A stretch of 62,951 bases of DNA from Burkholderiales bacterium. GTDB lineage: Bacteria > Pseudomonadota > Gammaproteobacteria > Burkholderiales > Burkholderiaceae_B. Numbering within the stretch: position 1 is the stretch's first letter; every line of letters begins with the position of its first letter. The DNA is taken from the NCBI GenBank assembly GCA_021299735.1, contig JAJTEM010000022.1:1-62951 (forward strand), written 5' to 3'. The notes under the pieces were generated by a model, which was not told the origin of the DNA, searched no databases, and worked only from the letters and a program-made list of their open reading frames with translations. Positions 53,634 through 62,746 of the stretch are shown piece by piece. The translations under genes and the position numbers were made by a program.

Positions 53634-56198
53634 ATGAAGCACCACCTCAACCCCCTGCTGCCCCTTACACTGGCTCTGTTGCTAGGGGCTTGCACCACAG
53701 TCGAATCCAGGAAACCGGAAATCGACACCCGGTTTGAAAATGCAAGCTTCAAACCCCTGGTCAGCGCCAATGCTGTACAAGCTCCGGAAAACTGGTGGAC
53801 AGGTTTTTCAAGCGAACAACTCAACACGTTAATGCAACAGGCGCAGGCTGATAACCTAAGCCTGGAGGCCACTGAAGCCCGTTTGCGTGCAGCACAAGCC
53901 AGTCTGGATGCAGCACAGGCCAGCTTCTTCCCATCGCTTACACTGAATGTGGGCAGGCAGGAAAACACGGTCAAGGGCACCAGTATTCAGGGGCAAGCGA
54001 CCAATAATCGCGGGCTGTTTACCTCGGCTTCACTGGTGGCCAGTTACGAAATTGATTTGTGGTCGCGGGTGCGCAATACAGCCAAGGCCTCTGAATTACA
54101 GCTTCAAGCCACACGCTTTGAACTGGAGGCGGCGCGCATCAGCATTGCTGGCCAGCTGGCCACAACCTGGGCGCAATGGGTAGCCGCCGACCAAACAGTG
54201 CGGCTGTTCCAGACGGAACTGGAAAACTTCCAGACCAACCTGAAGCTGGTTGAATTGCGTTTCCGCCAGGGCGGTGCAGTGGCGTCCGATGTGTTGCAAC
54301 AAAGGCAGCTGGTTGAATCAGCGCAGGGGAATTTGGCCCAAGCCATTTCCAATCGCGATGTGCTTCTCAACAGCCTTGCTTTGCTGGTGGGCCAACCGCC
54401 AAATAAACTCAGCCTGAACAGCGAGAACCTGCCTGCACTTCCCCCGTTGCCAGCAACAGGGTTTCCAGCCGAGCTGCTGAATCGGCGCCCAGATGTACAA
54501 CAGGCGTGGTCGCAGGTTCTGGCCACCGATCGCAGCGTGGCTGCAGCCATTGCCAACCGTTTCCCGCAGATTAGCCTGCGCGCCAGTTTTAGCGATCAGG
54601 CCCGTGGCTCCGATTTCCTATTCGACAACTGGGTGCGCAACTTGAGCATCAATTTGGTCGCACCGTTGTTTGATGGTGGGGCACGCTCTGCGGAAGTGCT
54701 ACGCCAGCGTGCTTTGCTTGATCAAGCTGTGGCGCAGTATCAGGACGCCGCAATCAAGGCGCTGGCTGATGTCGACAATGCACTGATTCAGGAAACCCGA
54801 CAACGCGAAGCATTCGAAAGTTTTCAGCGCCAGCTTGAACTGGCTGAACTCAGTTTGAAACGGCTTTTCGCAGGCTACCGAAACGGCACGGTGGATTACC
54901 TCGCCATTCTGGATGCGCAGCAAAGCACAAGCCAATTGCGGCGTAACCTGGTGAATGCACAACAACAACTGGTGGGCTTTCGGGTACAAATTGGACTGGC
55001 CATTGGCGTAGTTGCATTGGGTGTGGTCGGATCGGAATTGCTGGTTGCGACAGCACCCACAGCCAGCCGCAAACCGCCTGAGAAAACTGCTCGACTGGTG
55101 ACCACTGAACCTGTAAAAGCGGGTGATTACACAGTAAGTTTGCTGGGCTACGGCGTGGTCGAGCCCGAACAACAAATTACCTTGCAAGCGCGGGTTAGCG
55201 GCACGGTAAAAAGCATTGGACCAAAGTTTGTTCCGGGTGCGTCTTTCAAACAAGGCGAGGTGTTGGTTCAGCTGGACAACACCGACTACCGCATTGAATT
55301 GCAAACTGCACAGGCCGCACTGGCCCAAGCACAATCCACACTCACCTCTGAACAGGGCAACCAGGTGGTGGCGCAATCCGATTTCGAATTACTCGGTTTG
55401 AATGTAGATGAACGCGAACGTGCGCTGATATTGCGCAAGCCACAACTGGAGGCAGCCAAAGCCACGGTTCAATCTGCGCAGGCGGGTGTTGAGCGTGCCA
55501 AGGTGAACCTGGAGCGCACCATTTTGCGGGCACCCTTTGATGGCGTAGTGGTAAGCCGTGAAGCAAGCGTGGGCGCGCAGGTGAGTGCCACCACGGCACT
55601 GGGTGTACTGGCCAGCAGCGAAGCGTATTGGATCAACGTGGCGGTTCCGCAGGCGGATTTGAAGTGGATCAAATTTCCGGAAGGCAAACAGGCGGGCTCT
55701 ACCGTGTGCGTTAGCGATGCAAGCAGCCGTGAAGAAGGCTGCCACAAGGGCACAGTGCTTAACCTGCAAACCAGTGTGCAAGACAACGGCAGACAGGCAC
55801 AGGTATTGGTGGAAGTGCCTCGCAGCCAAAACAAGAGCAACAACAAAAACCTGCAACCCCTGCTGTTGGCGCAGTATGTGAAAGTGCGCTTTGAGGGCAT
55901 TGAACTGAAGAATGTGTTCAAGCTGGCGCCCTCTTCGGTGCATGACAACACCGTGTGGGTGAATGACAACGGAGAACTTGATATTCGACCTGTGAACATT
56001 GCTTTCAGATCGGCCGAATATGTGCTGATTGATCGTGGTTTGAACAACGGTGACAACATCGTGACCTCTAACCTGGGCTCGCCGGTGAACCGGATGGCTA
56101 TCAGAACAAATGAGAGCGCCAATGAGCCAGCGAAGGAGCGCAGCGCAGGGCCAGCAAATGAAGCAAGCGCACCCGTACAAGCGACGGTGAAGCCATGA
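53634..56198 (+). CDS. Fused outer-membrane efflux factor and periplasmic adaptor
   Basis: Residues 1-450 are a NodT/OprM-type outer-membrane lipoprotein: lipobox LLLGAC, ENWWTGFSSEQLNTLM, RRPDVQQAWSQV and the tandem coiled-coil repeats. Residues 451-472 (IGLAIGVVALGVVG...) are hydrophobic and look like the N-terminal anchor of an HlyD/AcrA-type adaptor. Residues ~475-854 are the adaptor (biotinyl/lipoyl hairpin VSGTVKSIGPKFVPGASFKQGEVLVQLDNTDY, ending in an Ala/Pro/Glu-rich tail). Normally these are two proteins. The inner hydrophobic segment poses a topology question. The stop overlaps the RND gene (ATGA). Confidence 0.88.
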   Translation: MKHHLNPLLPLTLALLLGACTTVESRKPEIDTRFENASFKPLVSANAVQAPENWWTGFSSEQLNTLMQQAQADNLSLEATEARLRAAQASLDAAQASFFPSLTLNVGRQENTVKGTSIQGQATNNRGLFTSASLVASYEIDLWSRVRNTAKASELQLQATRFELEAARISIAGQLATTWAQWVAADQTVRLFQTELENFQTNLKLVELRFRQGGAVASDVLQQRQLVESAQGNLAQAISNRDVLLNSLALLVGQPPNKLSLNSENLPALPPLPATGFPAELLNRRPDVQQAWSQVLATDRSVAAAIANRFPQISLRASFSDQARGSDFLFDNWVRNLSINLVAPLFDGGARSAEVLRQRALLDQAVAQYQDAAIKALADVDNALIQETRQREAFESFQRQLELAELSLKRLFAGYRNGTVDYLAILDAQQSTSQLRRNLVNAQQQLVGFRVQIGLAIGVVALGVVGSELLVATAPTASRKPPEKTARLVTTEPVKAGDYTVSLLGYGVVEPEQQITLQARVSGTVKSIGPKFVPGASFKQGEVLVQLDNTDYRIELQTAQAALAQAQSTLTSEQGNQVVAQSDFELLGLNVDERERALILRKPQLEAAKATVQSAQAGVERAKVNLERTILRAPFDGVVVSREASVGAQVSATTALGVLASSEAYWINVAVPQADLKWIKFPEGKQAGSTVCVSDASSREEGCHKGTVLNLQTSVQDNGRQAQVLVEVPRSQNKSNNKNLQPLLLAQYVKVRFEGIELKNVFKLAPSSVHDNTVWVNDNGELDIRPVNIAFRSAEYVLIDRGLNNGDNIVTSNLGSPVNRMAIRTNESANEPAKERSAGPANEASAPVQATVKP

Positions 56199-59100
56199 AC
56201 GCCGCAAGCCGACGCCGGGTAGACCGTTCAGGCCCCTTGGCCTGGATGACCAAAAATACAGTTGCAGCCAATATTCTGATGTGGGTGTGCCTGATCGGTG
56301 GTGTGTTCGGATTCCTGAACATGACCAAAGAAGTGTTCCCTGAATTTGAACTGGACCTGGTCACGATTACCGTGGCCTACCCGGGTGCAAGCCCTGAAGA
56401 TGTTGAACAAGGTATTGTGCTTGCAGTTGAAGAGGCCATTTCAGGCATTGACGGCATTGTCGAGGTGAATTCCACTGCCAACGAAGGCGCAGCAAGCGTG
56501 GTGGTGGAAATTGATGAATCTGAAGATGCACAGGCCGTTTACGACCGGATCAAGCAGGAAGTTGACCGAATTACTACCTTCCCCGGCGATGCTGAAGTAC
56601 CCAATGTGTCACTGACTGCCCGCAAACGTGGCGTGGTCACTTTGTTGGTGCATGGTGATGCGGATGAGTTGTCGCTGCGCAACCTTGCTGAAGAAGTGCG
56701 CGACGGCTTGCTGCAAAATCCAGGCATCACTCAAGTGGATTTAACTGAAACACGTGAGCAGGAAATTCATGTTGAGGTACCCGAGGCAAAACTGAATGCC
56801 TATGGTTTAACACTGCAGGGCATTGCCGAGAATATCCGGGCCAATGTGGTTGAGGTTTCTGGTGGCAGTATTTCAACGCAAAGCGGTGAAATTTTGTTGC
56901 GCGTTTCGGAGCGGCGAGATTTTGCAAATGAGTTTGCCGATTTGCCTATTGTGTCGCCGCTCAGCGGCACCCCGCTGAAACTAGGCGATATTGCCACCGT
57001 GCGGGAAGGCTTTCAGGATGTGGACAAATACGCCACCTTCAACGGCAAACCATCGATTGAAATTTCAGTCTCGCGCATTGGCAAACAAACCCCGATCGGA
57101 ATTTCAGAGGCCACTCAGGAAGCGCTGGAACGCATTCGCCCCTTGATGCCTGAGGGTGTGGAAATATCCGTGGTCAGCGACCGCTCTGACACCTACAAAC
57201 AGCGGCAGGAATTGCTGGCTTCAAATGCCATTATGGGCCTGGTGCTGGTCATGGTGTTGTTAACACTTTTCCTGGACTGGAAACTGGCCTTCTGGATCAG
57301 CATGGGTATCCCCACTGCCTTTCTGGGGGCCATGTTGATACTGCCGTTATTCGGGGTCACCTTCAACATGATTTCCATGTTCGCCTTCATCATTGCGCTG
57401 GGCATTGTGGTGGACGACGCAATTGTTGCAGGCGAAAACATTTACGAGTACCGGCAGCAAGGCATGAGCATGTTGGACGCCTCCATTCAAGGTGCGCGCG
57501 ATGTGGCCATGCCAGTCACTTTCAGTATTCTGACCAATATTGCCGCTTTCGCACCGTTGCTTTTCGTACCCGGCTTTCTGGGCAAAATATGGGGTGTAAT
57601 TCCATTGGTGGTGTGCACGGTGTTTATCGTGTCGCTGATGGAGGCAATGTTGATATTGCCCGCTCACCTGGCCCATAGCAAAGACCCTAAACCAGACAAC
57701 CGATTTCATATCGCACAGCAAAAATTTGCAAATGGTTTTATGGCGTTTATAGACAAACGCTACACCCCGATTGTTCACAAATGCGTGGAATACCGCTACC
57801 TTTCCATGGGCGTGGGCATTGCCCTGATGGTATTGGTGATCAGCTGGCCAGTTAGTGGCCGCATGGGCTTTGAGCTTTTTCCGCAAGTGGAAGCGGATCA
57901 GTCTGAAGTGCGCGCGCAACTTCCGCTGGGTAGCACCAATGAACAAGTGAACCTGGTACGCGACCGCATTGTGGCCAGCGCCCTGAAAACCGTGGAAGCC
58001 ACAGGTGGTGAGCAGCAGAGTACCGGTATTTATGCCAGCGTGAATGAAAATAACATCACGGTTAAAACCTACCTGACACCACCGGGTGTACGCCCTGTGC
58101 CCACCGCTGAATTTACCGACCAATGGCGCAAGGATGTTGGCAGCATACCCGGTGTGGAAACCATACGCTTTGCGGCCGATTCAGGCGGCCCGGGCAGCGG
58201 TCCAGCTTTCACAGTACAACTAAGCCACCGCAATGTGGACACCCTTCGCCAAGCCAGCGAAGCGCTTGCGCGTGAATTGACCAACTACCCCATGGTGTCT
58301 GAAATTGATGATGGTTTTCAAAATGGCAAAGAGCAATTCAGCTTTACCTTGAAGGAAGAAGCGCGCCGTTTGGGCTTAAGCTCCAACGACATCGGCCGGC
58401 AAGTGCGTGCAGCATTTTTTGGCGCTGAAGCGCTGCGCCAACAACGTGGGCGCAACGAAGTGAAAGTGTTGGTAATGCGCCCCGAGACCGAACGCTCAGC
58501 ACAAACTGATGTTCGGGATTTGCTGATTCGCACACCGCAGGGCACGCTGGTCCCATTACATTCGCTGGTTGAATTCGACGACACGCGTGCCGTGGCCAAC
58601 ATTACCCGCAGGGATGGTCGCAGAACCATTTCAGTGACCGCGAATGTAAACCCGCGCAATCAGGCACAACAGGTACAAAACGCCGCTGTGCAGGAGTTAA
58701 TGCCAAAATTGATGGCCGACTATCCTGGCTTGAGTTACAGCTTTGCGGGCCGCCAGCAAGATTTTTCTGAAGCACTGGGCGGCTTGGGCAAAGGGTTTAT
58801 GGTGGCCCTATTGGTAATTTACGTTCTACTTGCCATTCCGTTCAAAAGTTACTTACAACCTTTTATTGTCATGCTGGCCATTCCATTCGGAATTTTCGGT
58901 GCAATTTTGGGCCACTTGATGATGGGCTACAGCATCAGTATTGTCTCAATTATGGGCATTCTGGCGCTGGCTGGCGTGGTGGTAAACGACTCGCTGGTGA
59001 TGGTGGACTATGCCAACGAAAAAGTGCGCGAGGGCATGAGCCCTTACGAGGCAATTTGCACATCGGGTGTACGGCGTTTCAGACCGATCATGCTAACCAC

Positions 59101-59341
59101 GGTATCCACTTTTGGGGGCTTGGCCCCGATGATTTTTGAAACCTCACGCCAGGCAAAATTCATGATCCCCATGGCCATTTCACTGGGTTACGGTATTTTG
59201 TTTGCCACAGCCATTACACTGTTGCTGGTGCCTTGCCTTTATTTGATGATCGATGACATTCGACGTTTAATTGGCACAAGCCCCAGCCTTGAGCCCGATG
59301 AAGTTGATTTGACAAAACTGGAAGAAAACAGCGCCACATGA
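56195..59341 (+). CDS. RND efflux pump inner-membrane transporter
   Basis: The 1048-residue protein has the 12-helix RND plan with two large periplasmic loops. GIVVDDAIVAGENIYEY in TM4 carries the proton-relay Asp pair. The protein ends with FATAITLLLVPCLYLMIDDI. It resembles the AcrB/HAE1 or general RND branch more than heavy-metal CusA (no Met ladder visible). With the fused outer-membrane/adaptor protein it forms a complete pump. The next gene overlaps its stop. Confidence 0.94.
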   Translation: MNAASRRRVDRSGPLAWMTKNTVAANILMWVCLIGGVFGFLNMTKEVFPEFELDLVTITVAYPGASPEDVEQGIVLAVEEAISGIDGIVEVNSTANEGAASVVVEIDESEDAQAVYDRIKQEVDRITTFPGDAEVPNVSLTARKRGVVTLLVHGDADELSLRNLAEEVRDGLLQNPGITQVDLTETREQEIHVEVPEAKLNAYGLTLQGIAENIRANVVEVSGGSISTQSGEILLRVSERRDFANEFADLPIVSPLSGTPLKLGDIATVREGFQDVDKYATFNGKPSIEISVSRIGKQTPIGISEATQEALERIRPLMPEGVEISVVSDRSDTYKQRQELLASNAIMGLVLVMVLLTLFLDWKLAFWISMGIPTAFLGAMLILPLFGVTFNMISMFAFIIALGIVVDDAIVAGENIYEYRQQGMSMLDASIQGARDVAMPVTFSILTNIAAFAPLLFVPGFLGKIWGVIPLVVCTVFIVSLMEAMLILPAHLAHSKDPKPDNRFHIAQQKFANGFMAFIDKRYTPIVHKCVEYRYLSMGVGIALMVLVISWPVSGRMGFELFPQVEADQSEVRAQLPLGSTNEQVNLVRDRIVASALKTVEATGGEQQSTGIYASVNENNITVKTYLTPPGVRPVPTAEFTDQWRKDVGSIPGVETIRFAADSGGPGSGPAFTVQLSHRNVDTLRQASEALARELTNYPMVSEIDDGFQNGKEQFSFTLKEEARRLGLSSNDIGRQVRAAFFGAEALRQQRGRNEVKVLVMRPETERSAQTDVRDLLIRTPQGTLVPLHSLVEFDDTRAVANITRRDGRRTISVTANVNPRNQAQQVQNAAVQELMPKLMADYPGLSYSFAGRQQDFSEALGGLGKGFMVALLVIYVLLAIPFKSYLQPFIVMLAIPFGIFGAILGHLMMGYSISIVSIMGILALAGVVVNDSLVMVDYANEKVREGMSPYEAICTSGVRRFRPIMLTTVSTFGGLAPMIFETSRQAKFMIPMAISLGYGILFATAITLLLVPCLYLMIDDIRRLIGTSPSLEPDEVDLTKLEENSAT

Positions 59342-60249
59342 ATTCAGGTTTGGATAACACCGAATTTTTGACCACCAAAGAAGTGGCCGACCTGTTGCGG
59401 ATTAAAGAACGCAAACTGTACGACCTGGTGAGCGCGCAGGAAATTCCTTGCGTGAAGGCCACTGGCAAGCTTCTGTTTCCCAAAGCGGAACTGATGCACT
59501 GGATACACACCGGTGAACTTTTACCAAAAGGCAAAAACAACATTCGGCCCAATGTATTGACTGGAAGCCATGACCCTCTTCTTGAATGGGCAATTCGTGA
59601 ATCGAACTGCGGCTTGGCCATGCAATTTGATGGCAGCCTGGGTGGCCTTGATGTATTCGAGAAGTACGGTGCAGTTGCCACCGGCTTGCATGTGCTCAAC
59701 ACTGGAACCATAACCAGCACCGCCCCTAGCAACAACACCTGGAATACGCATGCCGTGCAAAACCGTTTTGCAAACAGCAATGTGGTGTTGGTGCACTGGG
59801 CCACGCGGCAGCAGGGTTTGATTGTGCCCAAAGGTAACCCGAAGAATATCCGCAGCGTGGCAAGTTTGGCCTCGTTAAAAATAGCCACACGCCAGGCTGG
59901 CGCAGGTGGCACGATTTTGTTTGAACACCTGCTACAAACCCACGGCCTTGACTTGAAGAATCTGAACATTTCAGAAACCTGTCGAACTGAGAATGAAACC
60001 GTTGCTGCGGTGGCCAGCGGGAAGGCTGATGCAGCGCCAGGCTTACAAGCCATGGCCGCACAATTCGGCTTGGACTTTGTGCCCACGCAACAAGAAAGTT
60101 TCGATTTGTTGGTATGCCGCAAAGCGTGGTTTGACCCGCCTTTTCAAAAGCTGATTCAGTTCACCACCAGCAGTGCTTTCAAGAAAAAAACCCAGCAGTT
60201 TGAGGGCTACAACACCACGGCACTGGGTACCGTGGTGTGGAATTCTTAA
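59338..60249 (+). CDS. HTH regulator with periplasmic-binding-protein-like domain
   Basis: The 303-residue protein has an excisionase-type helix-turn-helix (EFLTTKEVADLLRIKERKLYDLV, about 9-60). A PBP-like domain (about 75-300; residues SGKADAAPGLQAMAAQFG, TTSSAFKKKTQQFEGY) follows. Such proteins occur beside molybdate/tungstate transport operons and may sense the oxyanion. The start overlaps the RND stop (ATGA), so it is coupled to the pump. Its end overlaps the convergent tupA by four bases. Confidence 0.85.
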   Translation: MNSGLDNTEFLTTKEVADLLRIKERKLYDLVSAQEIPCVKATGKLLFPKAELMHWIHTGELLPKGKNNIRPNVLTGSHDPLLEWAIRESNCGLAMQFDGSLGGLDVFEKYGAVATGLHVLNTGTITSTAPSNNTWNTHAVQNRFANSNVVLVHWATRQQGLIVPKGNPKNIRSVASLASLKIATRQAGAGGTILFEHLLQTHGLDLKNLNISETCRTENETVAAVASGKADAAPGLQAMAAQFGLDFVPTQQESFDLLVCRKAWFDPPFQKLIQFTTSSAFKKKTQQFEGYNTTALGTVVWNS

Positions 60250-61058
60250 CGTGCATTGGGAAAAAACAGCGACTGCCCATTCTGCTTGAACCCGGCAATC
60301 GTGGCCTGCCCTTTCGGTGACACCAGCCAGTTCACGAAATTATTCGCCAAGTCGCTTTTCACATTGGGGCACTTGGCCGGGTTCACCGCAATCACACCGT
60401 ATTGATTAAACAAGGTGGGGTCGCCTTCCACCGCTATTTTGAAGTTGCCTTTGTTGCCAAACGCAATCCAGCTAGCGCGGTCAGCCAACACATAAGCTCC
60501 CATGCCCACACCAGTATTCAGCGTGGCACCCATGCCTGAACCAGTCTCCCGATACCACTTGCCACTGGCTGCTTTCACATCCACATTGGCCGCTTTCCAA
60601 AGTTCCTGTTCTTTTTTGTGGGTACCGCTGTCGTCCCCGCGTGATGCAAACAGCGCCTGCTTGTCGGCGATTGCCTTGAATGATTTCACCACGTCCTTGC
60701 TGCCCGCAAGGCCTGCTGGGTCGTTGCCGGGGCCCACCACCACAAAGTCGTTGTACATCACATCCAGGCGCTTCACGCCATAACCGTCAGCCACAAACTT
60801 TTCTTCTGCTTCCTTGGCATGTACCAGCACCACATCGCCATCGCAATTTTGTGCATTTTTCAAAGCCTGGCCAGTACCTACCGCCACCACACGAACCTCA
60901 ATGCCAGTTTCTGCTTTGAATGCGGGTAACAGGTGGTCAAACAGCCCGGAATTTTGAGTGGAAGTGGTGGATTGCACAAGTATGAATTTCTCTGCGGCCT
61001 GTGCACTTGAAAAAATACCACCCATCAACAAAGCCAGCACCAGTGAATTTGTTTTCAT
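60246..61058 (-). CDS. tupA: Tungstate ABC transporter, substrate-binding protein
   Basis: The product is a 270-residue periplasmic protein with a signal peptide (LVLALLMGGIFSSAQA). It has the TupA signature VQSTTSTQNSGLF near the mature N-terminus, DVVLVHAKEAEEKFV and SRGDDSGTHKKE, and binds tungstate with high selectivity. The ATG at 61058 has GGAGAC six bases upstream and is preferred over 61064 and an upstream TTG. It is the third gene of tupBCA. The (AATC)6 tract lies between the tupC stop and this start. Confidence 0.92.
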   Translation of the reverse strand: MKTNSLVLALLMGGIFSSAQAAEKFILVQSTTSTQNSGLFDHLLPAFKAETGIEVRVVAVGTGQALKNAQNCDGDVVLVHAKEAEEKFVADGYGVKRLDVMYNDFVVVGPGNDPAGLAGSKDVVKSFKAIADKQALFASRGDDSGTHKKEQELWKAANVDVKAASGKWYRETGSGMGATLNTGVGMGAYVLADRASWIAFGNKGNFKIAVEGDPTLFNQYGVIAVNPAKCPNVKSDLANNFVNWLVSPKGQATIAGFKQNGQSLFFPNAR

Positions 61059-61087
61059 CAACATGTCTCCGTACATTGTTTTTTTAA

Positions 61088-61111
61088 AATCAATCAATCA
61101 ATCAATCAATC
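61088..61111. repeat. (AATC)6 tetranucleotide tract at tupC/tupA junction
   Basis: Six perfect AATC units (GATT on the coding strand) span the tupC stop codon and the upstream part of the tupA leader, ending 29 nt before the tupA ATG. Changes of unit number would change spacing, not the tupC protein, because the stop is in the first units read. Confidence 0.85.
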
Positions 61112-61866
61112 AGAAGCTCACCTGTCAGGTAGGCTTTTGCCTCTCGGCTTGCAGGTGTATTCAAGAAGTCCTGAGTGGTTTGCATGGCATGAACCCTGCC
61201 TTTGTGCACAAACATCACTTCATCAGCCAATCGCGCTGCCTGGCCTTGATCGTGTGTTACTAAAATTACTTTCACGCCGCACTGGCTGGCACGCAGCACG
61301 ATGTTTTCAATCAGGGAAGTGGCTTGAGGATCAAGGCTGGCACTGGGCTCATCCAGAATCAGCAAACCGGGCTTTGCAGCCAAAGCACGCAGCAGGGTGA
61401 GGCGTTGTTGTTCGCCACCAGAAAGTTTTCGTGCCGGGGATTTTGCAAGGTGCTGCATTCCACCCAGTTCCAGCAAGGCATTTGCGCGGGAAAGCCGTTC
61501 GGCAGGGTTTACGCCAGCAATTCCCAAGGCATGCAACAGGTTGTCCAACACATTTCGGCGAAGCAGCACTGGGCGCTGAAACACAAAACCGATTTGGTCG
61601 CGGGGTATTCTGCTTTGTTCACCAAAGGAAACATGGCCTTCGGTGGGCTCAAGCAAACCTGCAAGCAAACGCAACACAAGGCTTTTGCCCGCACCGTTGG
61701 GGCCCATGATTGCTGTAATTCCGAGTGCAGCAATTTCAAAATTCAAGCCACTGAAAATACTGTGTTTACCAAATGAAAGCTGCACACCTTGAAATTGAAT
61801 AGGCAGGTGCCCCTGAAATGGTTTTGCTGGGGCAAGCAAGGCAAGATCGCTGTTCATCTTAAGCAT
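61102..61866 (-). CDS. tupC: Tungstate ABC transporter, ATPase
   Basis: The ~254-residue ATPase has Walker A GPNGAGKS, Q loop GFVFQRPVLL, signature LSGGEQQRLTLLRAL, Walker B LLILDEPSASLD and H loop VTHDQG. The ATG at 61866 overlaps the tupB stop by eight bases. ATG 61857 or GTG 61884 are alternatives. The stop lies in the tetranucleotide tract. Confidence 0.92.
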   Translation of the reverse strand: MLKMNSDLALLAPAKPFQGHLPIQFQGVQLSFGKHSIFSGLNFEIAALGITAIMGPNGAGKSLVLRLLAGLLEPTEGHVSFGEQSRIPRDQIGFVFQRPVLLRRNVLDNLLHALGIAGVNPAERLSRANALLELGGMQHLAKSPARKLSGGEQQRLTLLRALAAKPGLLILDEPSASLDPQATSLIENIVLRASQCGVKVILVTHDQGQAARLADEVMFVHKGRVHAMQTTQDFLNTPASREAKAYLTGELLID

Positions 61867-62566
61867 AGGCCCTTTTCTGCGCACTGTTTTTCAGCAAAAA
61901 AAGCCCTGCGTTAATCAGGATTGAAAGCGCAATCAGAATAATGCCCAAGCCCAAGGCAAGCGCCAGTTCTCCTTTCGAGGTTTCCAGCGCAATGGTGGTG
62001 GTCATTACACGGGTTACGTTCGCAATATTGCCGCCCACAATAATTACGGCGCCTACCTCGGCAAGCGCACGGCCCAAACCGGCCAATGCACTTGTTAACA
62101 GTGAATAACGCGCATCGACAATCAAGGTACAAATGGTTTGAATGCGGCTGGCATTCATGGCGCGCAGCATTTCATCGTATTCGCTGTAAAGGTCTTCAAT
62201 CACCTGGCGGGCCAACGCAGCAACAATCGGGGTGACCAGCACCACCTGCGCAATCACCATGGCTGTGGGTGTGTAAAGCAATTGAAGAAAGCCCAAAGGG
62301 CCAGCTGCTGACAACAACAGATAAATGATCAAGCCCACCACCACCGGCGGCAAACCCATCAGTGAATTCAAAAATACCACCAAAGCCATTCGTCCCGGAA
62401 ACCGACCAATCGCCAAGGCAGCCCCAATCGGAAAACCCAGTAAACAGGCAATTGAAACTGCTGTGAATGTGACCTGTAGCGACAAGGCAATAATATTGAT
62501 CAAAGTGGCGTCAGCTTGCCCGATCAGGGTGAAGGCTTGAACAAAGGCTTGTGAGAAGTCTTGCAT
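61859..62566 (-). CDS. tupB: Tungstate ABC transporter, permease
   Basis: The 235-residue protein has five or six transmembrane helices and the permease loop GLPPVVVGLIIYLLLSAAGPLG. TupB-type sequence includes NSLMGLPP and the EAA-like segment LAEVGAVIIVGGNI. It is first in the tupBCA operon, and upstream lies the palindrome at 62572-62595. Confidence 0.92.
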   Translation of the reverse strand: MQDFSQAFVQAFTLIGQADATLINIIALSLQVTFTAVSIACLLGFPIGAALAIGRFPGRMALVVFLNSLMGLPPVVVGLIIYLLLSAAGPLGFLQLLYTPTAMVIAQVVLVTPIVAALARQVIEDLYSEYDEMLRAMNASRIQTICTLIVDARYSLLTSALAGLGRALAEVGAVIIVGGNIANVTRVMTTTIALETSKGELALALGLGIILIALSILINAGLFLLKNSAQKRAYA

Positions 62567-62571
62567 TGTTA

Positions 62572-62595
62572 TGCATTTTTTACGGAATAAATGCA
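62572..62595. promoter_or_regulatory. Inverted repeat upstream of tupB, possible operator
   Basis: TGCATTT (62572-62578) and AAATGCA (62589-62595) form a perfect inverted repeat with a 10-nt centre, 6 nt from the tupB start. An extra AATGCC half-like site lies at 62600. It would suit repression of tungstate uptake, perhaps by the regulator at 59338. It does not match the usual ModE consensus. Confidence 0.5.
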
Positions 62596-62746
62596 GTTTA
62601 ATGCCAAAATGCGCGTGATGTTATAGGGACTAACACCAGAGGGGGAAAAAAGGCAGAGGACGAATGGTCCGAATTCGGGAGTGTCCCCCGCCGAAACCAG
62701 CTGACCCAATGCTAGTCAGATCAGCCGGTGCTTGGTCAATTCAGGT

